From JAWWOL01 sp033851545 (lineage in GTDB: Bacteria; Actinomycetota; Actinomycetes; JAWWOL01), in NCBI GenBank assembly GCA_033851545.1, contig JAWWOO010000105.1, positions 9,803 through 73,802 of the forward strand: a DNA stretch of 64,000 bases, in the 5' to 3' direction. Below are positions 7,409-16,053 of the stretch, piece after piece. The notes beneath the pieces were generated by a model that searched no databases, was not told the DNA's origin, and saw nothing but the letters and a program-made list of their open reading frames with translations. The stretch's first letter is position 1; the number at the start of each line of letters is the position of its first letter. A program made the translations under genes and the position numbers.

Positions 7409-8802
7409 TGGCAGACGCCTGGCAGACGGCCCAGGACATCCGTACGGGCGTCACGACGTCGGTCGACGTGGTCACAGCGGCATTGACGGCTGCTCGTGAC
7501 GACGAGGTGAACGCCTTCACCGTCGTGCTCCGGGAGTCGGCCATGGAGGCGGCCTATGAGGCAGATGCCCTGGCGGCGAGGGGATCTGAGCTCCCGCTGC
7601 TCGGCGTACCGGTCTCCGTCAAGGACCACATCTGGATGACGGGGACGCCCGCGACCAACGGGTCGTTGGCGCTGCGCGACTTCCTGCCGCCGGAGGACAA
7701 CGTCGCGGTCGCCCGGCTGCGGGCCGCCGGTGCGGTGATCGTGGGCAAGACCAACAATCCGGAGTTCTGCTATCGCGGCTACACCGACAACCTGCTGCAC
7801 GGGCTGACCCGCAACCCCTGGGACCTCGGCCGAACCCCGGGGGGGTCCAGTGGGGGAGCGGCCGCTTCGGTCGCCGCCGGGGTGACCTGCCTGGCGCTGG
7901 GTACGGACGGCGGCGGCTCCATCCGGATCCCGGCGGCGTTCTGCGGGGTCGTCGGGCACAAGCCGACGTTCGGTGCCGTACCGAAGGATCCTGGATTCCT
8001 TGGCTGGAAGACACTCTCGGTCGACGGGCCGTTGGCCAGGTCGGTACGGGACGCGGCTCTGATGCTGTCCGTCATCGTCGGGCCGGCGGTCGAGGACGAC
8101 ATGACCTATCCGGGCCTCGCCGGCTCGGATCTCATCGCTGCGGTCTCAGGAGACGTTTCCGGCCTGCGGATCGCGTGGTCCGAGGACATGGGCGGGCTGT
8201 CGGTCGACCCCGGCGTGCGGGCGGTGTTCCGTACGGCCGTCGAAGTCTTCCAGGGACTCGGCTGCACGCTGGTCGAGGCCTACCCGGCGGTGCCGCACCC
8301 CACCGACCTGTGGAACACGATCGCCTGCGCCGAGGGATTCGTCTCCGAAGGGCCGCTGCTGGCGGAGTTCCGAGCCGTCATGTCCGAAGGCATTCCCGAG
8401 CTGATCGAGGCCGGCCGCGACATCTCCGCTGCCGACTACATCGCGGCGATGCACGCGAAGGCCGCCCACAGTCGACTGTGGGGCGAGTTCTTCGGTTCGT
8501 ACGACCTCCTGCTCACGCCGACGATGCAGCTGACGGCGTTCCCGGTCGGACTGCAGACACCGGTCGCCATCGACGGCGTGCCGGTCGACCCGTTCTTCGA
8601 CGACTGGTGCACGAGCTGCCTGCCGGCCAACCTGGCCGGGCTGCCGGCCACGTCCGTGCCGGCCGGCCTTGCCGACGGTCTGCCGGTGGGGCTGCAGATC
8701 ATGGGCCCCCGGTGGTCGGACGCGCTGACGCTGCGGGCCGCCGCGGCGTTCGAGCGGGTGGTGCCGTGGGAGGGGTTCGTGCCTAGGGCGCCAGCTGCTT
8801 GA
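7408..8802 (+). CDS. Amidase-signature family hydrolase
   Basis: A 464-residue amidase-signature enzyme with the full Ser-cisSer-Lys triad: Lys72 in VSVKDH, Ser147 in the GGSSGG loop, and the nucleophile Ser171 in GTDGGGSIRIPA. The 24-residue spacing between the two serines is the usual one. It hydrolyses a carboxamide or a related C-N bond; GatA is excluded because gatB/gatC are absent and the C-terminal half differs. It is translationally coupled to the NCS1 permease, so its substrate is probably what that permease imports. The last 20 bases overlap the convergent aldo/keto reductase gene. Confidence 0.92.
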   Translation: MADAWQTAQDIRTGVTTSVDVVTAALTAARDDEVNAFTVVLRESAMEAAYEADALAARGSELPLLGVPVSVKDHIWMTGTPATNGSLALRDFLPPEDNVAVARLRAAGAVIVGKTNNPEFCYRGYTDNLLHGLTRNPWDLGRTPGGSSGGAAASVAAGVTCLALGTDGGGSIRIPAAFCGVVGHKPTFGAVPKDPGFLGWKTLSVDGPLARSVRDAALMLSVIVGPAVEDDMTYPGLAGSDLIAAVSGDVSGLRIAWSEDMGGLSVDPGVRAVFRTAVEVFQGLGCTLVEAYPAVPHPTDLWNTIACAEGFVSEGPLLAEFRAVMSEGIPELIEAGRDISAADYIAAMHAKAAHSRLWGEFFGSYDLLLTPTMQLTAFPVGLQTPVAIDGVPVDPFFDDWCTSCLPANLAGLPATSVPAGLADGLPVGLQIMGPRWSDALTLRAAAAFERVVPWEGFVPRAPAA

Positions 8803-9718
8803 TCTGGGCCAGCTCCTCAGCTGACGGGACCCACTCGGCAGCGGCGGCGTTTGCCCGGACCTGCTCGGGCTTCATGGCCCCGGCGATGACCGAGCCGACG
8901 GCCGGCTGCGCTGCCAGCGCGCCGATGGCGATCTCGAGCAAGGTGCGGCCGTGCTCGGCGCCCCACTTCTCGAGGGCCTCGACCCGGTCGAACTTGTCGT
9001 CGGTGAGGTAGGCCTCGCGGGTGGCCAGGCGGGAGTCGGCCGGCGCCCCTGTCTCCCGGCGTACCTTGCCGGTGAGCAGGCCGTTGGCCAGCGGGTAGAA
9101 CGGCAGCAGGCCCACACCGAACGCTTGGCAGGCGGGAATGACCTCGGCCTCGACGTCCCGCTCGAGCAGCGAGTAGTGGTTCTGCGCCGACACGAACGGG
9201 GCGAAGCCGTTCTCGCGGGCCACGTGGTCCGCGTCGGCGATCTGCCAGCCGGCGAAGTTGGACGACCCGATGTAGCGGATCTTGCCCTCGGCGATCAGCT
9301 CGTGCAGGGCGGCGAGGGTTTCCTCTATCGGCGTCACCGGGTCGGGCAGGTGGAGCTGGTAGAGGTCGATGTGGTCCGTCTTCAGCCTGGTCAGACTGGC
9401 CTCGATCGCGCGCCGGATGTAGCCGCGACCGCCCGGGGCGCCCGCGCTGGGTCCGTACCCCATGTCGGCCCGGTAGTTCCCCCATTTGGTGGCGATCAGC
9501 ACCTGGTCCCGACGCGCCCCGAGGACCTGGCCGATCAGCTCCTCGGACTGGCCGTTGCCGTACATGTCGGCCGTGTCGAGCAGGGTGATGCCCTCGTCGA
9601 TGGCGGCACCGATGACCGCCTTGGTCCCGGCCAGGTCCAGGCGGGGGCCGAAGTTGTTGCAGCCGAGGCCGACGACGGAGACCAGCAGTCCGGAGTTGCC
9701 GAGGGGTCGATAGCGCAT
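8783..9718 (-). CDS. Aldo/keto reductase
   Basis: A 311-residue NADPH-dependent oxidoreductase of the AKR superfamily, close to the YghZ/Kv-beta-like branch. Features in order are the first strand MRYRPLGNSGLLVSVVGLG, catalytic Asp in LLDTADMYGNGQSE with Tyr four residues on, the Lys in IATKWG, DLYQLHLPDP with the catalytic-pocket His, and IGSSNFAGWQ. The ATG at 9718 follows a GTATAC palindrome with almost no leader, so it may be translated leaderless. The physiological substrate is not evident. Its 3' end overlaps the amidase gene tail to tail. Confidence 0.92.
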   Translation of the reverse strand: MRYRPLGNSGLLVSVVGLGCNNFGPRLDLAGTKAVIGAAIDEGITLLDTADMYGNGQSEELIGQVLGARRDQVLIATKWGNYRADMGYGPSAGAPGGRGYIRRAIEASLTRLKTDHIDLYQLHLPDPVTPIEETLAALHELIAEGKIRYIGSSNFAGWQIADADHVARENGFAPFVSAQNHYSLLERDVEAEVIPACQAFGVGLLPFYPLANGLLTGKVRRETGAPADSRLATREAYLTDDKFDRVEALEKWGAEHGRTLLEIAIGALAAQPAVGSVIAGAMKPEQVRANAAAAEWVPSAEELAQIKQLAP

Positions 9719-9787
9719 GTATACAACGCTATGTGACGCTGCCGGTTGCTGCCAAGCCGGGTCCCGTGGCTGACCTAGGGCCAGGCC

Positions 9788-10861
9788 TCAGCCGAAGATG
9801 TCGGCCAGGGCGAACGTCACCGGCTTCTCGAGCTGCGCGTAGTCGCAGGAGGCCGGGTCGCGGTCGGTGCGCCAGCGGACGAACTGGGTCGCGTGCCGGA
9901 ACCGGTCGCCCTGCATCTGGTCATAGGCCACCTCGACCACGAGCTCGGGCCGCAGCGGCTCCCAGGACAAGTCCTTGCCGGCGTTCCATCGGCTGGCCGA
10001 CCCCGGCATCCGCTCGGCCTCCTCGGTCGCCTGCCCCCAGGCCTGCCACGGGTGGCCGGCCATGGCATCCGTTCGGTACGGGGCAAGCTCGTCGACCAGC
10101 TCGGCCCGCCGCTTCATGGTGAACGAGGCGGCGACGCCGACGTGGTGCAGGTCTCCGCCGTCGTCGTACAGGCCGAGGATCAGTGAGCCGACCACCGGAC
10201 CGCTCTTGTGCCAGCGGAACCCGGCCACGACGCAGTCCGCGGTACGGGCGTGCTTGACCTTGAACATCGCCCGGACGTCGGGCCGGTACGGGATGTCCAG
10301 CGGCTTGGCGATGACGCCGTCCAGGCCGGCGCCTTCGAAGGCGGTGAACCACTGCTCGGCCTCGGCGACGTCGTAGGTCGCCGGCGTGAGATAGACCGGC
10401 GCGGCGGACGTCGACAGCGCCGCTTCGAGCCGCGATCGCCGTACGGACAAGGGCTCGGCCATCAACGACTCGTCCCCGATCGCCAACAGGTCGAAGGCGA
10501 CGAACGATGCTGGCGTCTCGGCCGCCAGCTTGCGGACGCGCGAGTCGGCCGGGTGCAGCCGCAGCTGCAGCAGGTCGAAGTCGAGCCCCGTCGGCGTCAC
10601 GATCACGATCTCGCCGTCGACGACGCACCGCTCGGGCAGCTGCGCCTTGACCGCCTCCACGACGTCGGGGAAGTAGCGGGTGAGCGGTCGCTCGTTGCGG
10701 CTGCCCAGCTCGACCTCGTCCCCGTCGCGGAACACGATGCACCTGAACCCGTCCCACTTCGGTTCGTACAGCAGGCCGGCCGGGGTGCTGTCCGGGGTCG
10801 GCATCCCCTTGACTGCCTTGGCGAGCATGGGGGACACGGGAGGCATCACGGGCAGGTCCAC
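9788..10861 (-). CDS. ligC: ATP-dependent DNA ligase, LigC type
   Basis: A 357-residue ATP-dependent DNA ligase of the small two-domain kind. The adenylation domain carries the nucleotidyl lysine at position 35 in EPKWDGFR, then ELGSRNERPLTRYFPD, VVDGEIV, FDLLAI, and GLDGVIAKP; the OB-fold domain closes with KVKHARTADCVVAG and VGSLILGLYDD. In mycobacteria, LigC works with a stand-alone Prim-Pol in base excision and gap repair, and such a polymerase is encoded at 4791. The GTG start at 10861 has AGGA seven bases upstream. There is no nuclease or polymerase fusion, so it is not LigD. Confidence 0.92.
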   Translation of the reverse strand: MDLPVMPPVSPMLAKAVKGMPTPDSTPAGLLYEPKWDGFRCIVFRDGDEVELGSRNERPLTRYFPDVVEAVKAQLPERCVVDGEIVIVTPTGLDFDLLQLRLHPADSRVRKLAAETPASFVAFDLLAIGDESLMAEPLSVRRSRLEAALSTSAAPVYLTPATYDVAEAEQWFTAFEGAGLDGVIAKPLDIPYRPDVRAMFKVKHARTADCVVAGFRWHKSGPVVGSLILGLYDDGGDLHHVGVAASFTMKRRAELVDELAPYRTDAMAGHPWQAWGQATEEAERMPGSASRWNAGKDLSWEPLRPELVVEVAYDQMQGDRFRHATQFVRWRTDRDPASCDYAQLEKPVTFALADIFG

Positions 10862-10935
10862 GGGCTGATCCTGTCAGGTTTTCCGGTGCTGGGGGACGGG
10901 GCACCACCCTGCCACCCCAGCAGACAGGAGCAGCC

Positions 10936-11109
10936 ATGACCGAGACGTCCGACCTGCCCAGTGACCCGAGTGATGGCAGCGACACCGAGGGCGGCAGCCT
11001 GGAGGAGCAGGAGCTGGCCGGCCCCGGCGCCGGGTTGAGCTCCGTGCAGGTCGACCAGGAGATGGCCGGCGACGGTCAACCCGATGACTATCTCGATGGG
11101 CCCAACTGA
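10936..11109 (+). CDS. Small acidic, probably disordered protein (57 aa)
   Basis: A short gene with a good ribosome binding site (AGGAG six bases before the ATG). The product is MTETSDLPSDPSDGSDTEGG followed by an equally acidic stretch that ends in QPDDYLDGPN. Nearly a third of the residues are Asp, Glu or Ser, with no Lys or Arg, so it should be unstructured and very acidic. It sits between ligC (divergent) and the RibD-like gene (convergent, 22-base overlap). Function unknown. The clear Shine-Dalgarno sequence and clean termination make it a likely real gene. Confidence 0.6.
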   Translation: MTETSDLPSDPSDGSDTEGGSLEEQELAGPGAGLSSVQVDQEMAGDGQPDDYLDGPN

Positions 11110-11807
11110 CGATCGACGAGGTAGCGCAGGAACAGGAAGTTCTCCTCCGTACGGGACCCGGCCAGCGTGAGGCTGAGCGGTCGGGGCAAGGGCGTCGACC
11201 CGGTGAGGCGATGCTCCGACAATGAGCCGACCAGCTGCGGGCTCACCGTGAGGCACAGCTCGTCGACGAGCCCGGCCCGCAACAGGTCGCCGAACAGATC
11301 GGGCCCGCCCTCGCACAGCACGCGCCCTAGCCCTCGTTCGGCCAGTTGCTGGGGCAGGCCCGCGAGATCGTCCAGCACGATGACGTCGGCCACCGTGCGG
11401 GCCTCTGCCAACCGCGGGTCCGGCACCGCCGACGAGGTGACCACGATCGTCCGGGCCTGAGCCTGCGTGAACAACGGCCTGGTCAGCTCGAGGTCGAGGG
11501 TGCGGGTCACCACCGCGATCGGCGGACAGGCGGAAAGGCCGTGCCTGGCGCGGATCTCAGCCCGACTGGGCCCGATCCGTACGGGCTGGTAGTCCTCGGC
11601 CCGAGCCGTCCCGGCGCCGACCACCACCACGTCGCACAGCGCCCGCAGGATGCCGAACACCCGCTTGTCCGGCGCCCCGGACAGCCGCTCCGAGCTTCCG
11701 TCCAGCGACGCGGCGCCGTCGGCCGACACCACGAAGTTGCAGCGCAGCCAGCGGTCGGAGGGGTAGGCATAGGCGGTCTCGAGATCGTCCACACCGGATC
11801 CAACCAC
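11088..11807 (-). CDS. RibD C-terminal-like reductase (pyrimidine reductase family)
   Basis: A dihydrofolate-reductase-fold protein of the RibD_C family, about 239 residues, similar in plan to mycobacterial Rv2671. Landmarks are WLRCNFVVSADGAASLDG, the FGILRALCDVVVVGAGTARAEDY segment that binds NADPH, and the conserved LCEGGPDLFGDLLRAGLVDELCLT with the substrate-contact glutamate. It lacks the deaminase half of RibD. Whether it acts in riboflavin synthesis or on a folate-like compound is not shown. The GTG at 11807 is chosen by comparison of the N-terminus with relatives; TTG at 11888 (weak, short spacing) and GTG at 11792 are alternatives. Confidence 0.85.
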   Translation of the reverse strand: MVGSGVDDLETAYAYPSDRWLRCNFVVSADGAASLDGSSERLSGAPDKRVFGILRALCDVVVVGAGTARAEDYQPVRIGPSRAEIRARHGLSACPPIAVVTRTLDLELTRPLFTQAQARTIVVTSSAVPDPRLAEARTVADVIVLDDLAGLPQQLAERGLGRVLCEGGPDLFGDLLRAGLVDELCLTVSPQLVGSLSEHRLTGSTPLPRPLSLTLAGSRTEENFLFLRYLVDRQLGPSR

Positions 11808-11894
11808 GCATCGGCGGAATGCGACGGAGGCCTGGTGTCGTGGGTGGTGGGCCCGGCAGCCTCTGCGTTGCCCGCGATCTACGGGCAACGACTC

Positions 11895-13649
11895 CTACAT
11901 CGCCGCCGGGCCCGACAGCCTGGCGATCGCCACGGACTCAGCCGGCAGGGTCACCCCGTCAGCATCGAACATGAACCCCTCGGCGCTGGCGAGCACGACG
12001 TCGACCACCGGCGCGGGTGTCGGCAGCCGCTGCTCGCCGGCCGCGAGGTTGGCGAGGATGGCGACGCTGCCGCGGCGTACGGCGATCCAGCGCTTGTCGT
12101 CGTCATAGGCGACCGTCACGGCGTCGAGGTCCGGGTCGGTCAAGTCCGGCAGGTCACGACGCAGCCGGATCAGCCGCCGGTAGAAGGCGAAAATCGAGTG
12201 CTCGGCGTCCTTGTCCTTGTCCAGCTCGGCCCAGTCCAGACGTGACCGCTCGAACGTGGCCGGGTCCTGCGGGTCGGGCACGTCCGAAGGGTCCCAACCG
12301 AAGGCGACGAACTCCTGCCGCCTCCCGTCGGTGATCGCCCGACCCAGGTCCACGTCGTCGTGGTCGGTGAAGAACTGCCAGGGGGTGCGGGCGCCCCACT
12401 CCTCGCCCATCCAGAGCAGGGGCGTGAACGGGCTGGTCAGCACCAGCGCGGCGCCGACCTGCAGCAACCCGGCCGAGAGCTGGGTCGAGATCCGGGCGCC
12501 GGCCGCGCGGTTGCCGACCTGGTCGTGGTCCTGCAGGTAGCCGAGCAGCCGGTGCCCGGACAGCCCGCGGTACGGGGCCCCGTGCCGCCGGTCGCGGTGC
12601 TGCGAGAACCGCCCGCCGTGGACGTAGCCCTCGGTCAGCGCCACCGCCAGGTCGTCCAGCGAGCCGAAGTCGCCGTAGTAGCCCTCGTGCTCGCCGGTCA
12701 GCACGGTGTGCAACGCGTGGTGGAAGTCGTCGGACCACTGGGCGTCCATGCCGAGGCCGTTCGCCTCCCGCGGCGTGACCACGCGAGGGTCGTTCAGGTC
12801 GCTCTCGGCGATCAGGAACAACGTGCGACCGAGCTGCGCCGACAGCGCCCCGACCTCGGCGGAAAGCTCGGACAGGAGGTGGATGGCCGAGGTGTCGATG
12901 ATCGCGTGGACGGCGTCGAGGCGCAGCCCGTCGCAGTGGTAGTCCCGGAGCCACATCGCCGCGTTGTCCAGCACGAACCGGCGCACCTCGTCCGACCCGG
13001 CGTCGTCGTAGTTGACCGCCGAACCCCAGGGCGTCTGGTGCTTGTCGGTGAGGTAGGGCCCGAACTGTGGGAGATAGTTGCCGGACGGGCCGAAGTGGTT
13101 GTAGACCACGTCCATGATCACGCCGATGCCGCGGGCGTGGCAGGCGTCGACCAGGCGCTTGAGACCCTCCGGACCGCCGTACGAGGCCTGGACCGCGTAG
13201 AGGTCGACTCCCTCGTAGCCCCAGCCCCAGCGGCCGGGGAAGGCGTTGACCGGCAGCAGCTCGACCAGGTCCACGCCGAGGTCGGCGAGGTGGTCGAGGT
13301 GGTCGATGACGCCGTCGAACGTGCCTTCGGGACTGAACGTGCCGACGTGCAGCTCGTACACGACCCTGCCTCGCAGCGGGGTCCCGTGCCACCGGTCGTC
13401 GGTCCAGCCGAACGCGGCATGGTCGACCAGCCGGCTGGGGCCGTGCACACCGTACGGCTGCCACTCCGAGCGCGGGTCGGGCAGCGGGTCCCTGCCGTCG
13501 AGGACGTAGGCGTAGTCCTCACCGGCCGTGAGGGTGAGGATCGAGGCGTGCCACCAGCCGTCGGGCCGGCGGTACATCGGGTGCCGCTCGCCCCCGGTCT
13601 CGACCTCGACCTGTTGCGCGCGGGGCGCCCACACCTGAAGATCCGTCAT
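11895..13649 (-). CDS. treZ: Malto-oligosyltrehalose trehalohydrolase TreZ
   Basis: TreZ releases trehalose from maltooligosyl trehalose. The 584-residue GH13 protein begins with an N-terminal beta domain (MTDLQVWAPRAQQVEV), then RGRVVYELHVGTFSPEGTFDG, MDVVYNHFGPSGNYL, the nucleophile Asp245 in GLRLDAVH, the acid/base Glu282 in LIAESD, and Asp376 in DHDQVGNR. The WGYEGVDLYA and FPGRWGWGY stretches are TreZ-specific. Start at 13649 is supported by GGAAGG nine bases upstream. The usual partners treY and treX are not adjacent, so the gene stands alone here between unrelated genes. Confidence 0.95.
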   Translation of the reverse strand: MTDLQVWAPRAQQVEVETGGERHPMYRRPDGWWHASILTLTAGEDYAYVLDGRDPLPDPRSEWQPYGVHGPSRLVDHAAFGWTDDRWHGTPLRGRVVYELHVGTFSPEGTFDGVIDHLDHLADLGVDLVELLPVNAFPGRWGWGYEGVDLYAVQASYGGPEGLKRLVDACHARGIGVIMDVVYNHFGPSGNYLPQFGPYLTDKHQTPWGSAVNYDDAGSDEVRRFVLDNAAMWLRDYHCDGLRLDAVHAIIDTSAIHLLSELSAEVGALSAQLGRTLFLIAESDLNDPRVVTPREANGLGMDAQWSDDFHHALHTVLTGEHEGYYGDFGSLDDLAVALTEGYVHGGRFSQHRDRRHGAPYRGLSGHRLLGYLQDHDQVGNRAAGARISTQLSAGLLQVGAALVLTSPFTPLLWMGEEWGARTPWQFFTDHDDVDLGRAITDGRRQEFVAFGWDPSDVPDPQDPATFERSRLDWAELDKDKDAEHSIFAFYRRLIRLRRDLPDLTDPDLDAVTVAYDDDKRWIAVRRGSVAILANLAAGEQRLPTPAPVVDVVLASAEGFMFDADGVTLPAESVAIARLSGPAAM

Positions 13650-13866
13650 GTCGGCAAGCCTTCCACGTGTCGCCGCGATCAACACCGGCGACTGCCCGGT
13701 TCGCCGTACGGCAACCGGCGCGCCATGGCGCGTTCACTGCCTAACGGCCGACCCGAGGCCGCGGCAGTGCACCGGCTCCTTGACCGTGACCAGCGCGAGG
13801 GTCGGTTAACGCCGAGGTAATCCGGCCGAACCCTGCCCGACACGGCGGCGTCGCACGCTGTTTTGT

Positions 13867-14652
13867 ATGCAATCCGCAAGCCGCCGCTGGGCCGAGCTCA
13901 CCTGGCCGGAGGTCCGCGACGGCGTGGCGTCGGGCCAAGGGAACGCTGTCGGTCTGGTGCCCGTCGGGGCCACCGAGCAGCACGAGCCGCACCTGCCGGT
14001 CGGGACGGACACGCTGGTCGCGCAGGCGATCTGCGACGCGGCCTCCGCACGGACCGGCGCGCTGGTGCTGCCGGCGCTGCCGGTCGGAGTCTCGTACGGG
14101 CACGGCACCGTCCTGCCCGGCACCTTGTCGCTCAGCCCCGAGCTGATGGCCGCGGTCATCAAGCAGTACGCGCTGTGGGCTGCGATGTCCGGGCTGAAGC
14201 GGCTGCTGTTCGTCAACGCCCACCTCGGCAACACCGCCACCATCGGCATCGCCACCGACGTCCTGCGGCTGCACCACCCCGAGCTGAGGGTGGGCGCCAT
14301 CGACTGGTGGGCCTGCGATCCCGAGGTGTACGCGCTGACCACCGCCGACGGCGACGACATCCACGCCAACCGGGCCGAGACGTCGCTGGTGCTCGCGATC
14401 GCCCCGGACCTCGTACGGGCGGATCGGATCGCCGAGGCCGACGACGAGGACCGCACCGACGGGCTGGTGTTCCGCTACACCGCTCCGGCGCTGTCGACGA
14501 ACGGCGTCACCGGACGCCCGTCCGAAGCCACCGCCGATCTTGGCCGCAGCCTGCTCGACCTGATCGCCGCAGCGGTCGCCGAGCGGGTCGTGCGCGGCCG
14601 TACCGAAGAGCCACCGCTCGGCATAGCCCCCGTACCGCCCTACTTCGTCTGA
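13867..14652 (+). CDS. Creatininase-family amidohydrolase
   Basis: A 261-residue member of the creatininase family (metal-dependent hydrolases that include creatinine amidohydrolase, MftE and FAPy deformylase-like enzymes). Likely metal ligands are Glu37 and His39 in GATEQHEPHLPVGTD, Asp48 in the same block, His119 in FVNAHLGN, and Glu171 in IHANRAETS. It is the first gene of a four-gene plus-strand operon with a glutamine-synthetase-like enzyme, an agmatinase-family enzyme and a cyclase-family enzyme. The true substrate is not defined by the sequence; an amide or cyclic guanidino compound would suit the neighbours. The start lacks a strong ribosome binding site. Confidence 0.85.
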   Translation: MQSASRRWAELTWPEVRDGVASGQGNAVGLVPVGATEQHEPHLPVGTDTLVAQAICDAASARTGALVLPALPVGVSYGHGTVLPGTLSLSPELMAAVIKQYALWAAMSGLKRLLFVNAHLGNTATIGIATDVLRLHHPELRVGAIDWWACDPEVYALTTADGDDIHANRAETSLVLAIAPDLVRADRIAEADDEDRTDGLVFRYTAPALSTNGVTGRPSEATADLGRSLLDLIAAAVAERVVRGRTEEPPLGIAPVPPYFV

Positions 14653-14670
14653 CTACCAGGAGGATTGATC

Positions 14671-16053
14671 ATGGACACCGTCCACCCACTCGCCGATGAG
14701 CACGCCCGGTTGGCCCAGCAGCTGCAGGACGACGGGGTCCGCTACGTCACCGGCGGCTGGGTCGACGTGATGGGCCGCAGCAAGTCGAAGTTCGTCCCTG
14801 TCGACCACCTGCCCAACCTGCTGGCCGGTTCCGAGCGCTACACCCCGCGCGGAATGGGCGGCCTCGGCGCGATGAACCCGTACGAGGATGAGGTCGTCGC
14901 GATGCCGGACGTCTCGACGTTGCAGGTCTTGCCGTGGGACACCCGGTTCGCCTGGATGGCCGCGGACATGTCCTTCGGCGGCCGTGAGCCGTGGGCGCTG
15001 TGCCCGCGTTCGATCCTCAAGAAGCAGCTGGCGCTGGCCGCCGACCAGGGCATGCGGTTCAACCTCGGCGTCGAGACGGAGTTCTACGCGTTCCAGGAGG
15101 TGACCGACCCGACGGCGCCGCTGGTGCCGATGGCGAAGAGCGGCACCATGCGCCCGACGCCGGCGTACGACATGGAGTCGACGATGGACGCCATGCCCTT
15201 CCTGGACAAGATGGTCTCGGCGATGCAGACGCTGGGGTTCGGCGTGTTCTCCTTCGACCACGAGGGCGGCGACGGGCAGTTCGAGTTCGACTTCGCCTAC
15301 GCGGACGCGCTGGCCATGTCCGACCGGATCACGCTGTTCCGGCTGATGGCGCGGCAGATCGCCAAGCAGTGCGGGCTGACGGCCACGTTCATGCCCAAGC
15401 CGACCACGGGCGGCTGGGGCTCCGGCCACCACTACAACATGAGCCTCGAGGACCTCGAGACCGGCAACAACCTCTTCCGCGACGCCGACGACCCGAGCGG
15501 GCAGGGCTGGAGCAAGACCGCCTACTCGTTCGTCGCCGGCATCATGAGGCACGCCCGTTCGCTGGCCGCGCTCGCGACGCCGACGGTCAACTCGTACAAG
15601 CGGCTGGCGCCCCGGCTGGCCGACGGCTCGATCTCGTGGGCCCCGATGTTCGCTGCCTACGGCTACAACAACCGGTCGTGCATGCTGCGGCTGCCGGCCA
15701 ACCGCCCTGCGGTGGAGAACCGGGGTGTCGACTCGGCCGCGAACACCTACCTCACGTCGGCGCTGATGCTGGCCGCTGGGCTCGAAGGGATCTCCGAGGC
15801 GCTCGACCCCGGCGAGCCGGTGTCCGCGGCGACCTACGACTGGGTCGGTGGCACTGCCGCTCAGGCGGGCGCCGTGCCGCTGCCGCGTAACCTGCTGGAA
15901 GGCATCGAGGCATTCGAAGCCGACCCGCTGGTGCACGAGGTCTTTGCACCGCAGTTCGTGAAGGAGTACGCGGAGATGCGACGCGCGGAGTGGGACGACT
16001 ACCACGCCCAGGTCACCGACTGGGAGCGCCGGCGATACCTGCTGGACTTGTGA
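14671..16053 (+). CDS. Glutamine synthetase family, type III-like glutamate-amine ligase
   Basis: A 460-residue GS-fold enzyme expected to couple glutamate with ammonia or an amine using ATP. AGGAGG stands seven bases before the ATG at 14671, which decides the start over an upstream in-frame TTG. Conserved parts are the beta-grasp N-terminus (VRYVTGGWVDVMGRSKSK), GVETEFYAF with metal-binding glutamates, FDHEGGDGQFEFDFAYAD, TFMPKPTTGGWGSGHHYNMSL, TPTVNSYKRLAP and the NNRSCMLRLP region. This branch includes gamma-glutamylmethylamide and glutamylpolyamine synthetases, so it is probably not the housekeeping GlnA. It follows the creatininase gene by 18 bases and overlaps the ureohydrolase gene by four. 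Confidence 0.88.
   Translation: MDTVHPLADEHARLAQQLQDDGVRYVTGGWVDVMGRSKSKFVPVDHLPNLLAGSERYTPRGMGGLGAMNPYEDEVVAMPDVSTLQVLPWDTRFAWMAADMSFGGREPWALCPRSILKKQLALAADQGMRFNLGVETEFYAFQEVTDPTAPLVPMAKSGTMRPTPAYDMESTMDAMPFLDKMVSAMQTLGFGVFSFDHEGGDGQFEFDFAYADALAMSDRITLFRLMARQIAKQCGLTATFMPKPTTGGWGSGHHYNMSLEDLETGNNLFRDADDPSGQGWSKTAYSFVAGIMRHARSLAALATPTVNSYKRLAPRLADGSISWAPMFAAYGYNNRSCMLRLPANRPAVENRGVDSAANTYLTSALMLAAGLEGISEALDPGEPVSAATYDWVGGTAAQAGAVPLPRNLLEGIEAFEADPLVHEVFAPQFVKEYAEMRRAEWDDYHAQVTDWERRRYLLDL

Noticed and set aside
11868..11888. Hairpin TTGCCCG-N7-CGGGCAA next to a TTG start for the RibD-like gene
   Set aside because: The stem is short with no T-tract, and the TTG start has poor spacing; homologues fit the later GTG. 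It may be a weak treZ terminator but is not strong enough to list.
13650..13866. Searched the leader of the creatininase operon for guanidine-II or guanidine-III RNAs
   Set aside because: No paired ACGR-loop hairpins or pseudoknot pattern was seen; only short GC palindromes.
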